DNA of 62,815 nt from Pseudoselenomonas ruminantium (GCF_900104055.1 NZ_FNJQ01000022.1:1-62815); one strand, 5' to 3'; shown: positions 46,341 to 56,729, counted from the stretch's first letter. Made by a program: numbers and translations. Notes: a model not told the origin generated them from the letters alone.

Positions 46341-47528
46341 TTAGGCTTCTACGTCAGTTACGCGGCCTGCACCAACAGTGTGGCCACCTTCGCGGATAGC
46401 GAAACGCAGACCTTTTTCGATAGCGATCGGAGTGATGAGTTCAACATCCATCTCGATGTTATCGCCAGGCATAACCATTTCCGTGCCAGCCGGCAGGGTA
46501 ACTACGCCCGTAACGTCAGTCGTACGGAAGTAGAACTGCGGACGATAGTTCGTGAAGAACGGAGTATGACGGCCGCCTTCTTCCTTAGTCAGAACGTAAA
46601 CCTGACCTTTGAACTTCGTGTGCGGGTTGATGGAACCCGGCTTAGCCAGAACCTGACCGCGTTCGATTTCCTTACGGTCGATACCGCGGAGCAGAGCACC
46701 GATGTTATCGCCAGCAACAGCGCTGTCGAGCATCTTACGGAACATTTCGATACCAGTTACAACCGTGGATTTCGGTTCATCCTGGAGACCAACGATTTCA
46801 ACCGTGTCGTTCAGCTTCAGTTCGCCACGTTCTACACGGCCCGTAGCAACGGTACCACGACCAGTGATCGTGAACACGTCCTCAACCGGCATCAGGAACG
46901 GCTTATCCGTATCACGGGTCGGAGTCGGGATGTATTCGTCAACAGCATCCATCAGCTCATAGATCTTAGCCTGCATGTCAGCATCGCCTTCCAGAGCCTT
47001 CAGAGCGGAACCAGCAATAACAGGGATGTCATCGCCAGGGAATTCGTAGCTGGAGAGCAGCTCGCGAACTTCCATTTCAACCAGTTCGAGCAGTTCAGGA
47101 TCGTCAACCTGGTCAACCTTGTTCAGGAAAACAACGATTGCAGGAACGCCTACCTGACGAGCGAGCAGGATGTGCTCACGAGTCTGGGGCATCGGGCCAT
47201 CAGCAGCGGAAACTACCAGGATAGCACCATCCATCTGAGCAGCACCAGTGATCATGTTCTTTACATAGTCAGCGTGGCCCGGGCAGTCAACGTGTGCATA
47301 ATGACGTTTTTCCGTCTCATACTCAACGTGTGCCGTGTTGATGGTGATACCGCGTTCACGCTCTTCCGGAGCCTTATCGATATCAGCGTAATCCTCGAAT
47401 TTTGCCATGCCTTTTTCAGCCAGGCACTTCGTGATTGCAGCCGTCAGCGTCGTCTTGCCATGGTCAACGTGACCAATGGTGCCGATGTTAACATGCGGTT
47501 TAGTTCTCTCAAACTTTTCTTTAGCCAT
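46341..47528 (-). CDS. tuf: Elongation factor Tu
   Basis: Delivers aminoacyl-tRNA to the ribosome. It has 395 residues with the GTPase motifs [18 protein letters not shown] and NKVDQVDD and the effector loop [12 protein letters not shown]. No kirromycin-type change is evident. It lies 17 bp after fusA and is the only copy in the window. Confidence 0.98.
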   Translation of the reverse strand: MAKEKFERTKPHVNIGTIGHVDHGKTTLTAAITKCLAEKGMAKFEDYADIDKAPEERERGITINTAHVEYETEKRHYAHVDCPGHADYVKNMITGAAQMDGAILVVSAADGPMPQTREHILLARQVGVPAIVVFLNKVDQVDDPELLELVEMEVRELLSSYEFPGDDIPVIAGSALKALEGDADMQAKIYELMDAVDEYIPTPTRDTDKPFLMPVEDVFTITGRGTVATGRVERGELKLNDTVEIVGLQDEPKSTVVTGIEMFRKMLDSAVAGDNIGALLRGIDRKEIERGQVLAKPGSINPHTKFKGQVYVLTKEEGGRHTPFFTNYRPQFYFRTTDVTGVVTLPAGTEMVMPGDNIEMDVELITPIAIEKGLRFAIREGGHTVGAGRVTDVEA

Positions 47529-47545
47529 TTGTGTTTTTTCCTCCC

Positions 47546-49624
47546 TTATTCGCCTTTGTTTTTAGCAATAACCTTTTCGGCTATATTTTTAGGAACTTCA
47601 TCATAGTAAGCTACTTCCATGCTGTAGTTCCCTCGGCCCTGAGTCTTGGAACGAAGGTCCGTGGAATAACCGAACATTTCGGAAAGGGGCACGAACCCGT
47701 TGATTACCTGAGCACCGTTGCGTGCTTCCATACCATCGATACGGCCGCGACGGGAGTTCAGGTCGCCGATGACATCGCCCATGTATTCTTCCGGAACGGT
47801 GACTTCGACTTTAACGTACGGTTCAAGGAGAACCGGGTTGGCTTTCTCTGCACCGCTCTTGAATGCCATGGAACCGGCAACCTTGAACGCTGCTTCAGAG
47901 GAGTCAACTTCGTGGAACGAACCATCGTAAACGATAGCTTTGATGTCCACCATCGGATAACCGGCAACAACACCAGTTTCCATAGCCTGCTTAACGCCGG
48001 CTTCGATCGGGTTGATGAATTCCTTCGGAATTGCACCACCGACAACTTTATTTTCAAAGCTGAAGCCTTCACCCGGTTCCTGCGGAATGAGTTCGAGCCA
48101 GCAATGACCATACTGACCGTGACCACCGGACTGACGAACGAACTTACCTTCGGACTTAACAGTCTTGCGGATCGTTTCACGATAAGCAACCTGCGGTTCG
48201 CCAACCTTGCAGTCCACTTTGAATTCGCGGAGCATACGGTCAACGATGATCTGGAGGTGAAGCTCACCCATGCCGGAGATGATGCACTGACCAGTTTCCT
48301 GATCGGTACGTACACGGAAAGTCGGATCTTCTTCAGCCAGTTTCTGGAGAGCTACGCCCATCTTTTCCTGGTCGTTCTTCGTAGCCGGTTCAACAGCAAC
48401 GGAGATAACGGGATCCGGGAATTCCATGGATTCAAGGATGATGGGATGTGCTTCGTCGCACAACGTGTCACCAGTCGTGGTGTCTTTGAGACCAACAGCA
48501 GCAGCGATATCACCGCTGTAAACCTTTTCGATTTCCTTACGGTTGTTAGCGTGCATCTGCAGGATACGGCCGATACGCTCTTTCTTGCCCTTCGTGGAGT
48601 TGAACACGTAGGAACCAGCATCGAGCACACCGGAGTAAACGCGGAAGAATGCCAGCTTACCAACATAGGGGTCGGTCATGATCTTGAAGGCCAGAGCGGA
48701 GAACGGCTCTTCGTCGCTGGAAGGACGATGGTCTTCTTCACCGGAATCCGGGTTGATGCCCTTGATAGGCGGAATATCTACCGGGGCCGGCATATAATCA
48801 ACGATGGCGTCGAGCAGGGGCTGAACGCCCTTGTTGCGATAGGAAGTACCGCAGGTTACCGGAACGAGCTTGCACTCAACGGTGCCCTTACGGATGACTT
48901 TCTTGATCTCTTCTTCAGAGATTTCTTCGCCACCGAGGTATTTCTCCATGAACTCGTCATCGAGTTCGGAAAGAGCTTCGAAGAGTTTCTCGCGATACTC
49001 TTCAGCTTTTTCCTTCATGTCATCAGGAATAGCAACTTCGTCAGCAACCTTGCCGAGGTCGTCTTCATAAACGATGGCTTCGTTCTTGACGAGGTCGATG
49101 ATGCCTGCGAAGGTATCTTCAGCACCGATCGGCAGCTGGATAGCTACAGCGTTGGCCTGGAGACGCTCATGCATCATGTTGATAACATTGTAGAAATCTG
49201 CGCCCGTGATGTCCATCTTGTTGACATAAGCCATACGAGGAACATTGTAACGCTCAGCCTGACGCCATACGGTTTCAGTCTGAGGCTCAACGCCGCCGCG
49301 GGCAGTCAGAACTGCTACGGTACCATCGAGCACGCGCAGGGAACGTTCAACTTCTACCGTGAAGTCCACGTGACCCGGAGTATCAATGATGTTGATACGA
49401 TGGTCTTTCCAATGACAGGTCGTTGCAGCAGACGTAATCGTGATACCGCGTTCCTGCTCCTGAACCATCCAGTCCATGGTAGCAGCACCGTCATGAACTT
49501 CACCGATCTTGTGGTTTACACCCGTGTAGAAGAGGATACGCTCAGTAGTAGTCGTCTTACCGGCATCGATGTGTGCCATGATACCGATATTACGAGTTTT
49601 TTCAAGGGAATACTCTCTTGCCAC
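47546..49624 (-). CDS. fusA: Elongation factor G
   Basis: Catalyses translocation. It has 692 residues. The GTPase motifs [17 protein letters not shown] and NKMDITGAD are followed by domains II-V with the tip loop [11 protein letters not shown]. The start is GTG after AAGGAGC. It lies between rpsG and tuf in the str operon. Confidence 0.98.
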   Translation of the reverse strand: MAREYSLEKTRNIGIMAHIDAGKTTTTERILFYTGVNHKIGEVHDGAATMDWMVQEQERGITITSAATTCHWKDHRINIIDTPGHVDFTVEVERSLRVLDGTVAVLTARGGVEPQTETVWRQAERYNVPRMAYVNKMDITGADFYNVINMMHERLQANAVAIQLPIGAEDTFAGIIDLVKNEAIVYEDDLGKVADEVAIPDDMKEKAEEYREKLFEALSELDDEFMEKYLGGEEISEEEIKKVIRKGTVECKLVPVTCGTSYRNKGVQPLLDAIVDYMPAPVDIPPIKGINPDSGEEDHRPSSDEEPFSALAFKIMTDPYVGKLAFFRVYSGVLDAGSYVFNSTKGKKERIGRILQMHANNRKEIEKVYSGDIAAAVGLKDTTTGDTLCDEAHPIILESMEFPDPVISVAVEPATKNDQEKMGVALQKLAEEDPTFRVRTDQETGQCIISGMGELHLQIIVDRMLREFKVDCKVGEPQVAYRETIRKTVKSEGKFVRQSGGHGQYGHCWLELIPQEPGEGFSFENKVVGGAIPKEFINPIEAGVKQAMETGVVAGYPMVDIKAIVYDGSFHEVDSSEAAFKVAGSMAFKSGAEKANPVLLEPYVKVEVTVPEEYMGDVIGDLNSRRGRIDGMEARNGAQVINGFVPLSEMFGYSTDLRSKTQGRGNYSMEVAYYDEVPKNIAEKVIAKNKGE

Positions 49625-49658
49625 TTTTAATATCGCTCCTTATAAATCAGAGAAAAGA

Positions 49659-50141
<483 letters not shown>

Positions 50142-50170
50142 TTATCATAGTCTTCATTTGCGAAGCTGTA

Positions 50171-50548
50171 TTATTTTTTCTTTGCGCGTTTCGCACCATA
50201 CTTGGAGCGGCCCTGAGCACGATCCTGCACGCCGGCAGTATCGAGAGAACCACGGATGATGTGGTAACGAACACCTGGCAGGTCCTTTACACGACCGCCG
50301 CGGATCAGAACAACACTATGCTCCTGAAGATTATGACCAATGCCCGGAATATATGCGGTAACTTCGATGCTATTCGTCAGACGAACACGAGCTACCTTAC
50401 GCAGTGCCGAGTTCGGCTTTTTCGGCGTAGACGTGTAAACACGAGTGCAAACGCCGCGTTTCTGCGGGCAATTCTTAAGTGCTGGTGCTTTGGACTTTTC
50501 CTGCATGCTCTTTCTGCTCTTACGAACTAACTGGTTGATAGTAGGCAT
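50171..50548 (-). CDS. rpsL: Ribosomal protein S12
   Basis: Decoding-centre protein. It has 125 residues with the start [15 protein letters not shown]. The streptomycin-site loops [11 protein letters not shown] and [13 protein letters not shown] are both wild type. The start at 50548 has GGAGG seven bases upstream; a frame to 50569 covers the site itself. Confidence 0.97.
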   Translation of the reverse strand: MPTINQLVRKSRKSMQEKSKAPALKNCPQKRGVCTRVYTSTPKKPNSALRKVARVRLTNSIEVTAYIPGIGHNLQEHSVVLIRGGRVKDLPGVRYHIIRGSLDTAGVQDRAQGRSKYGAKRAKKK

Positions 50549-50631
50549 ACATGCACCTCCTTCCTTCATATTGAGAATTTATTATTTATTAAAACCTCAA
50601 AGCAAAGCTTCAAGGTTTTTAACAAATAGAC

Positions 50632-50880
50632 TTACTGACCGATAACTGCCGCTGCCGCCGCACCCACCTCAATGCCACAAGCTGTCCCCAGCTCCTGCAT
50701 CGTGGATTCCTGACTCACTGGCACCTGCTGTTCTTCACAGAGGGCCATCAGCGGTTCCGTTACCCTTGCCTCAGCATCTTTCGCGATGAAAACCTCTTTG
50801 GCATTTCCTCGCTTCACTGCCTTGGCAACCTGCTTGATACCAATCACCCGATTGGCATTTTTCAGTGCTTCCAGTGTCAT
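50632..50880 (-). CDS. L7Ae-family RNA-binding protein (RplGB/YbxF-like)
   Basis: A small kink-turn RNA-binding protein of 82 residues of the L7Ae/L30e type, with ANRVIGIKQVAKAVKRG and VFIAKDAEARVTEPL and the C-terminal LGTACGIEVGAAAAAVI. In Firmicutes it lies between rpoC and rpsL. Here it leads the str operon from its own promoter, with rpoC absent. The start at 50880 follows GGGGAG; a GTG three codons earlier overlaps it. Confidence 0.9.
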   Translation of the reverse strand: MTLEALKNANRVIGIKQVAKAVKRGNAKEVFIAKDAEARVTEPLMALCEEQQVPVSQESTMQELGTACGIEVGAAAAAVIGQ

Positions 50881-50933
50881 TGTTTTCACTCCCCTGTATC
50901 ACTAAATCATGCGCTCGCATCAGGCACTTCTAT

Positions 50934-50962
50934 ATATTAGCACCCCCCAAAACCCCTGTCAA
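50934..50962 (-). promoter_or_regulatory. Promoter of the L7Ae-rpsL-rpsG-fusA-tuf operon
   Basis: TTGACA (50957-50962), 17 bp, TAATAT (50934-50939) on the minus strand, 54 bp before the L7Ae-like gene. The spacer has a run of six G. Confidence 0.8.
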
Positions 50963-51056
50963 CACTTATTTTACAAAGTTTTTCGTGTACACGTTGCCTA
51001 GCGTATCATAAATAGATTTTTTTTCTAAAATGCCATTCAAACCATAAAAAATATGT

Positions 51057-51095
51057 ATAAAAAAGATGCCGCAGTACGACAAACTGCGACATCTT
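51057..51095 (-). terminator. Terminator of glmS
   Basis: A 12-bp stem AAGATGTCGCAG/CTGCGGCATCTT with one G-U pair, followed by a T run on the minus strand, just after the glmS stop. Confidence 0.88.
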
Positions 51096-51112
51096 CGTTC
51101 AATATTCCATTA

Positions 51113-52942
51113 TTACTCGACGGTAACAGATTTAGCCAGGTTACGCGGCTTATCCACATCGCAGCCACGGGTGATGGCGGCATAATATGCCAGAAGCTGC
51201 AGCGGAACAACCGTCAGGATCGGGATGACCAGTTCATCCGTCTCCGGAACCTTCATCACATGATCCACATATTTCTCCAGTTCCTCATCGCTTTCGGTAG
51301 CGATACCGATAACCACAGCATCACGGGCTTTGACTTCCTTGATGTTGGAAAGCGTCTTTTCATAGACACTCTTCTGGGTTGCCAGGGCGATAACCGGTAC
51401 GCCTTCCACAATCAGTGCCAGGGTGCCGTGCTTGAGTTCACCAGCAGCATATGCTTCTGCATGGATATAGGAGATTTCCTTGAGCTTCAGGGAACCTTCC
51501 AGCGCTACATGGTAGTCCAGGCCACGGCCAATGTAGAACACATCATCATTGAAGCCATAGCGCTTCGCAAAGGTCTTCAAGGGTTCCACATCAGACAGCG
51601 TTTCGCTGATCTGTGCCGGAATCTTCTGGAGCTGGCCAATGAGTTCAGCTACGCGTTCAGCAGCCACCGTCTTCTTGATCTCAGCCATGTAGAGGGCCAG
51701 CATGAAGAACAATACGATCTGCGTCGTGTAAGCCTTCGTGGAAGCCACGGCGATTTCCGGGCCAGCCCAGGTGTAAAGCACCTGATCTGCCTCACGGGCG
51801 ATGGAAGAGCCAACCACATTGGTGATGGCAAGCGTCTTGGCGCCAAGACGCTTGGACTCCTTCATGGCTGCCAGCGTATCACTGGTCTCACCGGACTGGG
51901 AAACCGCGATGAACAGCGTGTTCTCATCCACAATGGGTTCACGATAACGGAACTCGGAAGCAACATCTACTTCCACCACCGTACGGGCCAGTTTCTCGAT
52001 ATAATATTTACCCACCATGCCGGCATGATAAGCCGTGCCGCAGGCCACGATATAAATCTTGTTGAAGGAATTGAGATAGTCTGCATCCCATTTCAGCTCA
52101 TCCATGACGATAGTCTTGCCGTCCTTGGAGATGCGCTGGCTCATGGTGTCACGGACAGCCTTCGGCTGTTCATGGATTTCCTTGAGCATGAAATGCTCGT
52201 AGCCGCCCTTCTCGGCAGCTTCCGCATTCCAGTTGACCTCGAAGATCTTCTTGGTCACAGGCTCACCCTGACGGTTGGAGATCTTGATGCTGTCCTTGGT
52301 CAGAACAGCCAGTTCGCCATCGTTCAGGATGTAAGTGCGGCGGGTACGCTGGATGATGGCAGGGATATCGGAAGCGATGAAGTTCTCGCCCTCGCCCACG
52401 CCGATGACCAGCGGGTTGTCCTGCTTGGTGGCAATCAGGGTGCCCGGATGCTTGCTGCTCATGAACACCAGGGAGTAAGAGCCTTCAATCCGGCGCAATA
52501 CCTCCCGTACAGAAGCCACAAAGTCACCATTGTAGACTTCTTCCAGCAGATGAGCCACTACTTCCGTATCCGTCTCAGATTTGAAGTTATGACCTTTCTC
52601 GATCAGGTCTTCCTTCAGGGACAGGTAGTTTTCGATGATGCCGTTGTGAACCACCACGAAATCCCCGGAGCAATCCGTATGGGGATGGGAGTTCTTGTCG
52701 GACGGACGGCCATGGGTTGCCCAGCGGGTATGACCGATACCCATGGTGCCCTTGAGCTCGTGACCTTTCAGCTTGTCACGCAGAGCGGCCAGACGGCCTA
52801 CACTCTTCTCCACGCCGATCTTCTCTCCGTCAAAGACAGCAATACCAGCAGAGTCGTAACCACGATACTCCAGCTTGGCCAGACCTTCCAGCAGGAAGCC
52901 TGCTGCCTCTTTGTCACCGACATAACCTACGATACCACACAT
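51113..52942 (-). CDS. glmS: Glutamine--fructose-6-phosphate aminotransferase
   Basis: Makes glucosamine-6-phosphate for peptidoglycan and LPS. It has 609 residues. The N-terminal glutaminase has Cys2 as nucleophile (MCGIVGYVG) and HTRWATHG. Two SIS sugar-isomerase domains follow (VACGTAYHAGMVG, SQSGETSDTLAAM), and it ends in NLAKSVTVE. AGGAGG precedes the ATG. It is transcribed alone from a good promoter and controlled by a glmS ribozyme in its 5' leader. Confidence 0.98.
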   Translation of the reverse strand: MCGIVGYVGDKEAAGFLLEGLAKLEYRGYDSAGIAVFDGEKIGVEKSVGRLAALRDKLKGHELKGTMGIGHTRWATHGRPSDKNSHPHTDCSGDFVVVHNGIIENYLSLKEDLIEKGHNFKSETDTEVVAHLLEEVYNGDFVASVREVLRRIEGSYSLVFMSSKHPGTLIATKQDNPLVIGVGEGENFIASDIPAIIQRTRRTYILNDGELAVLTKDSIKISNRQGEPVTKKIFEVNWNAEAAEKGGYEHFMLKEIHEQPKAVRDTMSQRISKDGKTIVMDELKWDADYLNSFNKIYIVACGTAYHAGMVGKYYIEKLARTVVEVDVASEFRYREPIVDENTLFIAVSQSGETSDTLAAMKESKRLGAKTLAITNVVGSSIAREADQVLYTWAGPEIAVASTKAYTTQIVLFFMLALYMAEIKKTVAAERVAELIGQLQKIPAQISETLSDVEPLKTFAKRYGFNDDVFYIGRGLDYHVALEGSLKLKEISYIHAEAYAAGELKHGTLALIVEGVPVIALATQKSVYEKTLSNIKEVKARDAVVIGIATESDEELEKYVDHVMKVPETDELVIPILTVVPLQLLAYYAAITRGCDVDKPRNLAKSVTVE

Positions 52943-52973
52943 AATAGTACCTCCTATGAAATTGTTGTACTAT

Positions 52974-53124
52974 CCTGTCGTGCTCTCCTAGGGCCTGTCT
53001 CCCATCTCGCAATGGGGCTTTCGCCGTATTCTATCGACCGAGCCGGCCGGAAGGCATCCGCTGACGTTTCGACAACCTTCTCCTCGTCTTCTGAAAGCAC
53101 GCACTGCTTTCAGAACTTGCGCTA
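52974..53124 (-). ncRNA. glmS ribozyme (glucosamine-6-phosphate-activated, self-cleaving)
   Basis: The leader of glmS contains the conserved core. The cleavage context is TA/GCGCAAG, with the cut expected between 53123 and 53122. A perfect 10-bp P1 stem TTCTGAAAGC/GCTTTCAGAA follows, then GACGAGG and GTTGTCGAAACGTCAGCGGA, and a 3' domain ending near CACGACAGG. In this class the metabolite is the cofactor for cleavage, and the cut mRNA is degraded, giving feedback on GlmS. Confidence 0.9.
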
Positions 53125-53213
53125 GAACTTGCGTCCTTTTACTACACCAGAACAACAGGATGATTTTCTCTGGATTTCCTCTCTTCTTGTGCTTTATTCC
53201 TTAGCACCCGTAT

Positions 53214-53242
53214 ATTGTAACCGATAGGAAGCAATAAGTCAA
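53214..53242 (-). promoter_or_regulatory. Promoter of the glmS ribozyme transcript
   Basis: TTGACT (53237-53242), 17 bp, TACAAT (53214-53219) on the minus strand, about 90 bp before the ribozyme cleavage site. Confidence 0.8.
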
Positions 53243-53262
53243 TACACGATAAAATTTGTACC

Positions 53263-53291
53263 AAAAAGCGATAGTCCAAAGACTATCGCTT
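53263..53291 (-). terminator. Terminator of tRNA-Leu
   Basis: A perfect 11-bp stem AAGCGATAGTC/GACTATCGCTT with loop TTTG and a T run on the minus strand, directly after the tRNA. Confidence 0.9.
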
Positions 53292-53301
53292 GATATTCCT
53301 A

Positions 53302-53386
53302 TGGTGCGGATGAAGGGGGTCGAACCCATACGCCTTGCGGCACTGGATCCTAAATCCAGCGCGTCTGCCAGTTCCGCCACATCCGC
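53302..53386 (-). tRNA. tRNA-Leu (anticodon TAG)
   Basis: A class II tRNA of 85 nt with encoded CCA. The acceptor GCGGATG/CATCCGC pairs fully. The anticodon stem CTGGA/TCCAG holds the loop TTTAGGA, and a long variable arm follows. It has its own promoter and terminator, and no integrated element is attached to it. Confidence 0.95.
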
Positions 53387-53399
53387 AAAAACAATAAAT

Positions 53400-53428
53400 A
53401 GTTTAACACAGAAACTGGCTTATGTCAA
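53400..53428 (-). promoter_or_regulatory. Promoter of tRNA-Leu
   Basis: TTGACA (53423-53428), 17 bp, TAAACT (53400-53405) on the minus strand, in the short gap after htpG. Confidence 0.75.
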
Positions 53429-53439
53429 ATTTCCCCGGC

Positions 53440-55404
53440 TTACTTCGCCATCAGCTTGGCAACCTTATTGGCAAATTCCACCGGATTTTCCGGCAGGATG
53501 CCTTCGATAAGGAGTGCCTGGGTGTAGAGCAGATCGCAGTAATCCTTGAAGTCGGCGCTGTCCTTACCAGCTTCATGGAGGCCCTGCAGTCTCGTGAAGA
53601 GCTCATGATGCGGGTTGATTTCCAGAATACGCTGAGCCTTGAACATGGGGTTGTTCATTTCCGCAAAGGTCTGTTCCATGGACAGGGACGGGCCGGCTTC
53701 GTCGGCCACGAGGCAGACGGCACTGGATTTCAGGCGGGCAGAAACCTTAACATCTGCGACCTTATCGCCCAGAGCTTCCTTGATGTCCTTTAAGAGATCA
53801 TCATTCTTCTTCTGGATGTCTTCCGTTTCCTTCTTGACTTCCTGACTTTCAGCATCGTCGAGGTCGAGATCGCCACGGCTGATGGAATGGAAGCTCTTGC
53901 CCTCGTATTCCCGCAGGGTTTCGATGCAGAACTCATCTACCGGATCCAGGAGATAGAGCACTTCCAGGCCCTTGTCACGCAGGGTTTCCATCTGGGGCAG
54001 ATGCTCGATGGTTTCCTTGTCCTTAGCCGTAGCATAGTAGATTTTCTTCTGGCTTTCCGGCATACGTTCCACGTATTCCTTGAGAGTTACCAGCTTGCCT
54101 TCCTTGGAGCTCATAAAGAGCAGCAGGTCTTTGAGCTTGTCGATGGTATCGCTGCCAGCATACATGCTGTTATAAACACCGATTTTCAGGGACTTGCCGA
54201 ATTCGTTCCAGAACTTCTCATAGTCCTCACGCTTGTTCTTAAGCTTGCGGGCCAGGGATTTCAGGATGTTCTTCTCCAGCGCCTTGCCGATAACCTTGAG
54301 TTCGCGGCTCTGCTGCAGGAGTTCACGGGAAATATTCAGGGAAAGATCCGGGGAATCCACAAGGCCCTTCATGAAGCGCAGGTAATCCGGCAGCAGATCC
54401 TTGCACTTGTCCATGATGAACACATGACGGGAATAGAGCTGCACGCCCGGTTCATAATCCGTATGATAGAGATTGAAGGGTGCACGGGAAGGGATAGCCA
54501 GGAGGGCCGTATATTCCACGGAACCTTCGGCTTTGGTATGGAAGACTTCCATGGGCTTTTCCCATTCATGGAACTGATTCTTGAAGAACTCGTCGTATTC
54601 TTCCTCTTTGATATCGGACTTGTTCTTCGTCCAGAGAGGCTGCATGGAGTTCAGGGTGCGGCATTCGATGGTCTTGATCTTCTCAGCGCCTTCGATTTCC
54701 TTGCCCTCATCGTCCTTCGGTGTTTCCTCATGCTCGAAGTTCATCTTGATGGGGTAACGCACATAGTCGCTGTACTTCTTGACCAGGCGTTCCAGCGTAT
54801 AGTTTTCCGTGAAGTCGGATTCAGCATCGTCACCGAAGAATTCCTTGCCCAGGGTGATGGTGATGCTGGTGCCGCGTTTTTCCTTATCGCATTCTTCGAT
54901 GCTATAGGAACCGTCGCCTGTGGATTCCCAACGGGTGCCTTCTGTTTCGCCGGCCTTGCGGGTTTCAATCACCACCTTTTCTGCCACCATGAAGGCAGAA
55001 TAGAAGCCGACACCAAACTGGCCGATGAGTTCCTTGTCCGTATTGCCCTCGCCGCCTTCACTGGCTTCCTTGGCCTTCTTGAGCTGTTCCATAAAGGCCT
55101 TGGTGCCGGATTTGGCGATGGTACCGATATTTTCGATGACTTCCTGACGGCTCATGCCGATACCGTTATCGCGGATGGTCAGGGTATGGTTTTCCTTGTC
55201 CGGCTCGAGGAATATCTCGTAGCTGTCGTCCCCTTCCAGGATATCGCGGTTTGTCAGGCTTGCAAAGTGTACCTTATCAATGGCGTCTGACGCGTTGGAG
55301 ATAAGCTCCCGCAGGAAAATCTCGTGGTTGGTATAGATGGAATGAATCATCAAATCCAAAAGCTGTTTTGTTTCCGCTTGAAATTCATGGGTTTCTTTAG
55401 CCAT
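53440..55404 (-). CDS. htpG: Molecular chaperone HtpG (Hsp90)
   Basis: ATP-dependent chaperone for late folding and stress. It has 654 residues. The N-terminal GHKL ATPase has ELISNASDAIDK, RDNGIGMS and GQFGVGFYSAFMVA. The middle domain includes NISRELLQQSRELKVIGKA, and a C-terminal dimer domain completes the usual length. AGAGAGG lies upstream of the ATG. A perfect CIRCE operator in its 5' region predicts HrcA repression. Confidence 0.97.
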   Translation of the reverse strand: MAKETHEFQAETKQLLDLMIHSIYTNHEIFLRELISNASDAIDKVHFASLTNRDILEGDDSYEIFLEPDKENHTLTIRDNGIGMSRQEVIENIGTIAKSGTKAFMEQLKKAKEASEGGEGNTDKELIGQFGVGFYSAFMVAEKVVIETRKAGETEGTRWESTGDGSYSIEECDKEKRGTSITITLGKEFFGDDAESDFTENYTLERLVKKYSDYVRYPIKMNFEHEETPKDDEGKEIEGAEKIKTIECRTLNSMQPLWTKNKSDIKEEEYDEFFKNQFHEWEKPMEVFHTKAEGSVEYTALLAIPSRAPFNLYHTDYEPGVQLYSRHVFIMDKCKDLLPDYLRFMKGLVDSPDLSLNISRELLQQSRELKVIGKALEKNILKSLARKLKNKREDYEKFWNEFGKSLKIGVYNSMYAGSDTIDKLKDLLLFMSSKEGKLVTLKEYVERMPESQKKIYYATAKDKETIEHLPQMETLRDKGLEVLYLLDPVDEFCIETLREYEGKSFHSISRGDLDLDDAESQEVKKETEDIQKKNDDLLKDIKEALGDKVADVKVSARLKSSAVCLVADEAGPSLSMEQTFAEMNNPMFKAQRILEINPHHELFTRLQGLHEAGKDSADFKDYCDLLYTQALLIEGILPENPVEFANKVAKLMAK

Positions 55405-55448
55405 TTGTCATTGCCTCTCTTTATAAAAAATATTTGTTTGCCAGATGA

Positions 55449-55475
55449 TTAGCACTCCATTCATCTGAGTGCTAA
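55449..55475. promoter_or_regulatory. CIRCE element (HrcA operator) of htpG
   Basis: A perfect TTAGCACTC-N9-GAGTGCTAA inverted repeat, placed just after the predicted transcription start of htpG, the standard position for HrcA control. Confidence 0.95.
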
Positions 55476-55487
55476 CGTACAATGCTT

Positions 55488-55516
55488 AGTATAACGCAAA
55501 AACAACAAAAAGTCAA
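55488..55516 (-). promoter_or_regulatory. Promoter of htpG
   Basis: TTGACT (55511-55516), 17 bp, TATACT (55488-55493) on the minus strand, with CIRCE directly downstream. Confidence 0.8.
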
Positions 55517-55522
55517 AAAAAG

Positions 55523-55548
55523 TTAGCATTGCTTCCTGGCAATGCTAA
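55523..55548. promoter_or_regulatory. Second palindrome in the htpG/AbrB-family intergenic region
   Basis: A perfect 10-bp inverted repeat TTAGCATTGC/GCAATGCTAA with a 6-bp spacer. It overlaps the -35 of the plus-strand promoter and abuts the -35 of htpG. It shares TTAGCA/TGCTAA ends with CIRCE but has a different core and spacing. Its binding protein is unknown. Confidence 0.6.
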
Positions 55549-55557
55549 TGCTACAAT
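55529..55557 (+). promoter_or_regulatory. Promoter of the AbrB-family membrane protein gene
   Basis: TTGCTT (55529-55534), 17 bp, TACAAT (55552-55557), 41 bp before the ATG. Confidence 0.65.
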
Positions 55558-55598
55558 CAAAGATATATTAACTTTATTTATATAGAAAGACGTGTACC

Positions 55599-56624
55599 AT
55601 GCAGGATTTTATTCTCACCATAATCATTGCCGCCTGTGGCGGTTTTTTGTTAGAACAGGTAAATGCTCCGCTGCCTTGGACTTTAGGGCCAATCATTGCC
55701 GTTTCCCTTACTTCTATGCTGTTAAAGCGGAAACTCAACTGGCCGCTCTGGCTCCGCAATATCGCCCTAATTCCTTTAGGTTATTCCATGGGGCGCCCCT
55801 TTACGCTGGAAACCGGGCAGGCTATCTTAAACCAGCTGCCCTTTATGCTGCTGGCTACCTGCGTCACCATCTGTGCCGGAATCTTTTCGGCCTGGCTGAT
55901 GTTCCGCCGGACGAAGATCAATCTGACCAGCTGCCTTTTGGGATGCGTACCAGGAGGACTGTCCCAGATGGTCATCCTGGCCGCAGAAATGAAAGACGCA
56001 GATCTTACGGCCGTGACCATCATGCAGACCATGCGGATGCTGTCCGTAGTATTCGTGATTCCGTTCCTGGCCATCCATGTACTGCCCTCGGCAGGTCCAT
56101 CGGCCCACCTTATGACGATTGCGCATACGGGAAACCTTGTCATCTTTGCCTTGGTGGCCATTGCCGGAGCCGTCATCGGCAAAGCTGTCCGCCTGCCCAC
56201 GGCCACGCTTTTGGGGCCATTGCTGGCTACAGCTGTCTATATCGTTGCTTCCGGCCACACTGCGCCTGTTATCCCCATTCATTATTTGAACGTGGCCCAG
56301 ATTTGCGTAGGCAGCTATATCGGCAGCAGCATTGACCTACGCAAGATCCGGGAATACAACGGCATGGGCCCGGTGCTCATCGGCAGTGTGATGCTGGTGC
56401 TGGCGGTTTCCATGGGCATGGGCATCCTGCTTTCCTGCCTGACACCAGCCGATATTGCCACGACCTTCCTCTCCACCGCCCCCGGCGGACTGGCGGAAAT
56501 GGGTATCACGGCATTGGTGGTTGGCGCTGACAGCTCCACCATGACCGCCTATCAGCTGACACGGCTGCTGTTCATAATGCTCTGTTATCCCTATATCGTG
56601 AAACAGATCCTAAAACGGCAATAA
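55599..56624 (+). CDS. AbrB-family (DUF/PF05145-type) membrane protein
   Basis: A polytopic membrane protein of 341 residues with about ten segments in two similar halves. Each half has a GPI or GPLLATA-type segment and the repeated motif GGLSQMV / GGLAEMGI that marks this family, often misannotated as ammonia monooxygenase. It is unrelated to the Bacillus AbrB regulator. The transported compound is unknown. The ribosome binding site (AGAAAGAC) is weak. It is divergent from htpG with shared control DNA and ends 12 bp before palindromic element C. Confidence 0.8.
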   Translation: MQDFILTIIIAACGGFLLEQVNAPLPWTLGPIIAVSLTSMLLKRKLNWPLWLRNIALIPLGYSMGRPFTLETGQAILNQLPFMLLATCVTICAGIFSAWLMFRRTKINLTSCLLGCVPGGLSQMVILAAEMKDADLTAVTIMQTMRMLSVVFVIPFLAIHVLPSAGPSAHLMTIAHTGNLVIFALVAIAGAVIGKAVRLPTATLLGPLLATAVYIVASGHTAPVIPIHYLNVAQICVGSYIGSSIDLRKIREYNGMGPVLIGSVMLVLAVSMGMGILLSCLTPADIATTFLSTAPGGLAEMGITALVVGADSSTMTAYQLTRLLFIMLCYPYIVKQILKRQ

Positions 56625-56636
56625 AACAGAAATAAA

Positions 56637-56712
56637 GCCCGTGACGGATAATGTTTTCTGCAGCGTTTGGCGGCTTGCGTCAAAGCGAAAGAAAATATTA
56701 TCCGTCACGGGC
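56637..56712. repeat. Long palindromic element, copy C
   Basis: A 76-nt hairpin with 23-nt arms beginning GCCCGTGACGGATAATG; the single difference between arms is a G-U pair. The loop contains AGCGTTTGGCGGCTTGCGTC, close to that of copy A. It lies between the convergent ends of the AbrB-family gene and ridA. Confidence 0.8.
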
Positions 56713-56729
56713 GCTTTGGCATATGTTGA

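Noticed and set aside
47531-49630. 699-codon plus-strand open frame opposite fusA (and similar long ones opposite tuf, glmS, htpG and fabF)
   Set aside because: Highly expressed genes with biased codons often leave an antisense frame free of stops. None shows a domain, signal or ribosome binding site.
53302-53386. tRNA-Leu as an attachment site for an integrated element
   Set aside because: No integrase, direct repeat of the tRNA end or foreign-looking genes flank it; htpG and glmS are ordinary chromosomal genes.
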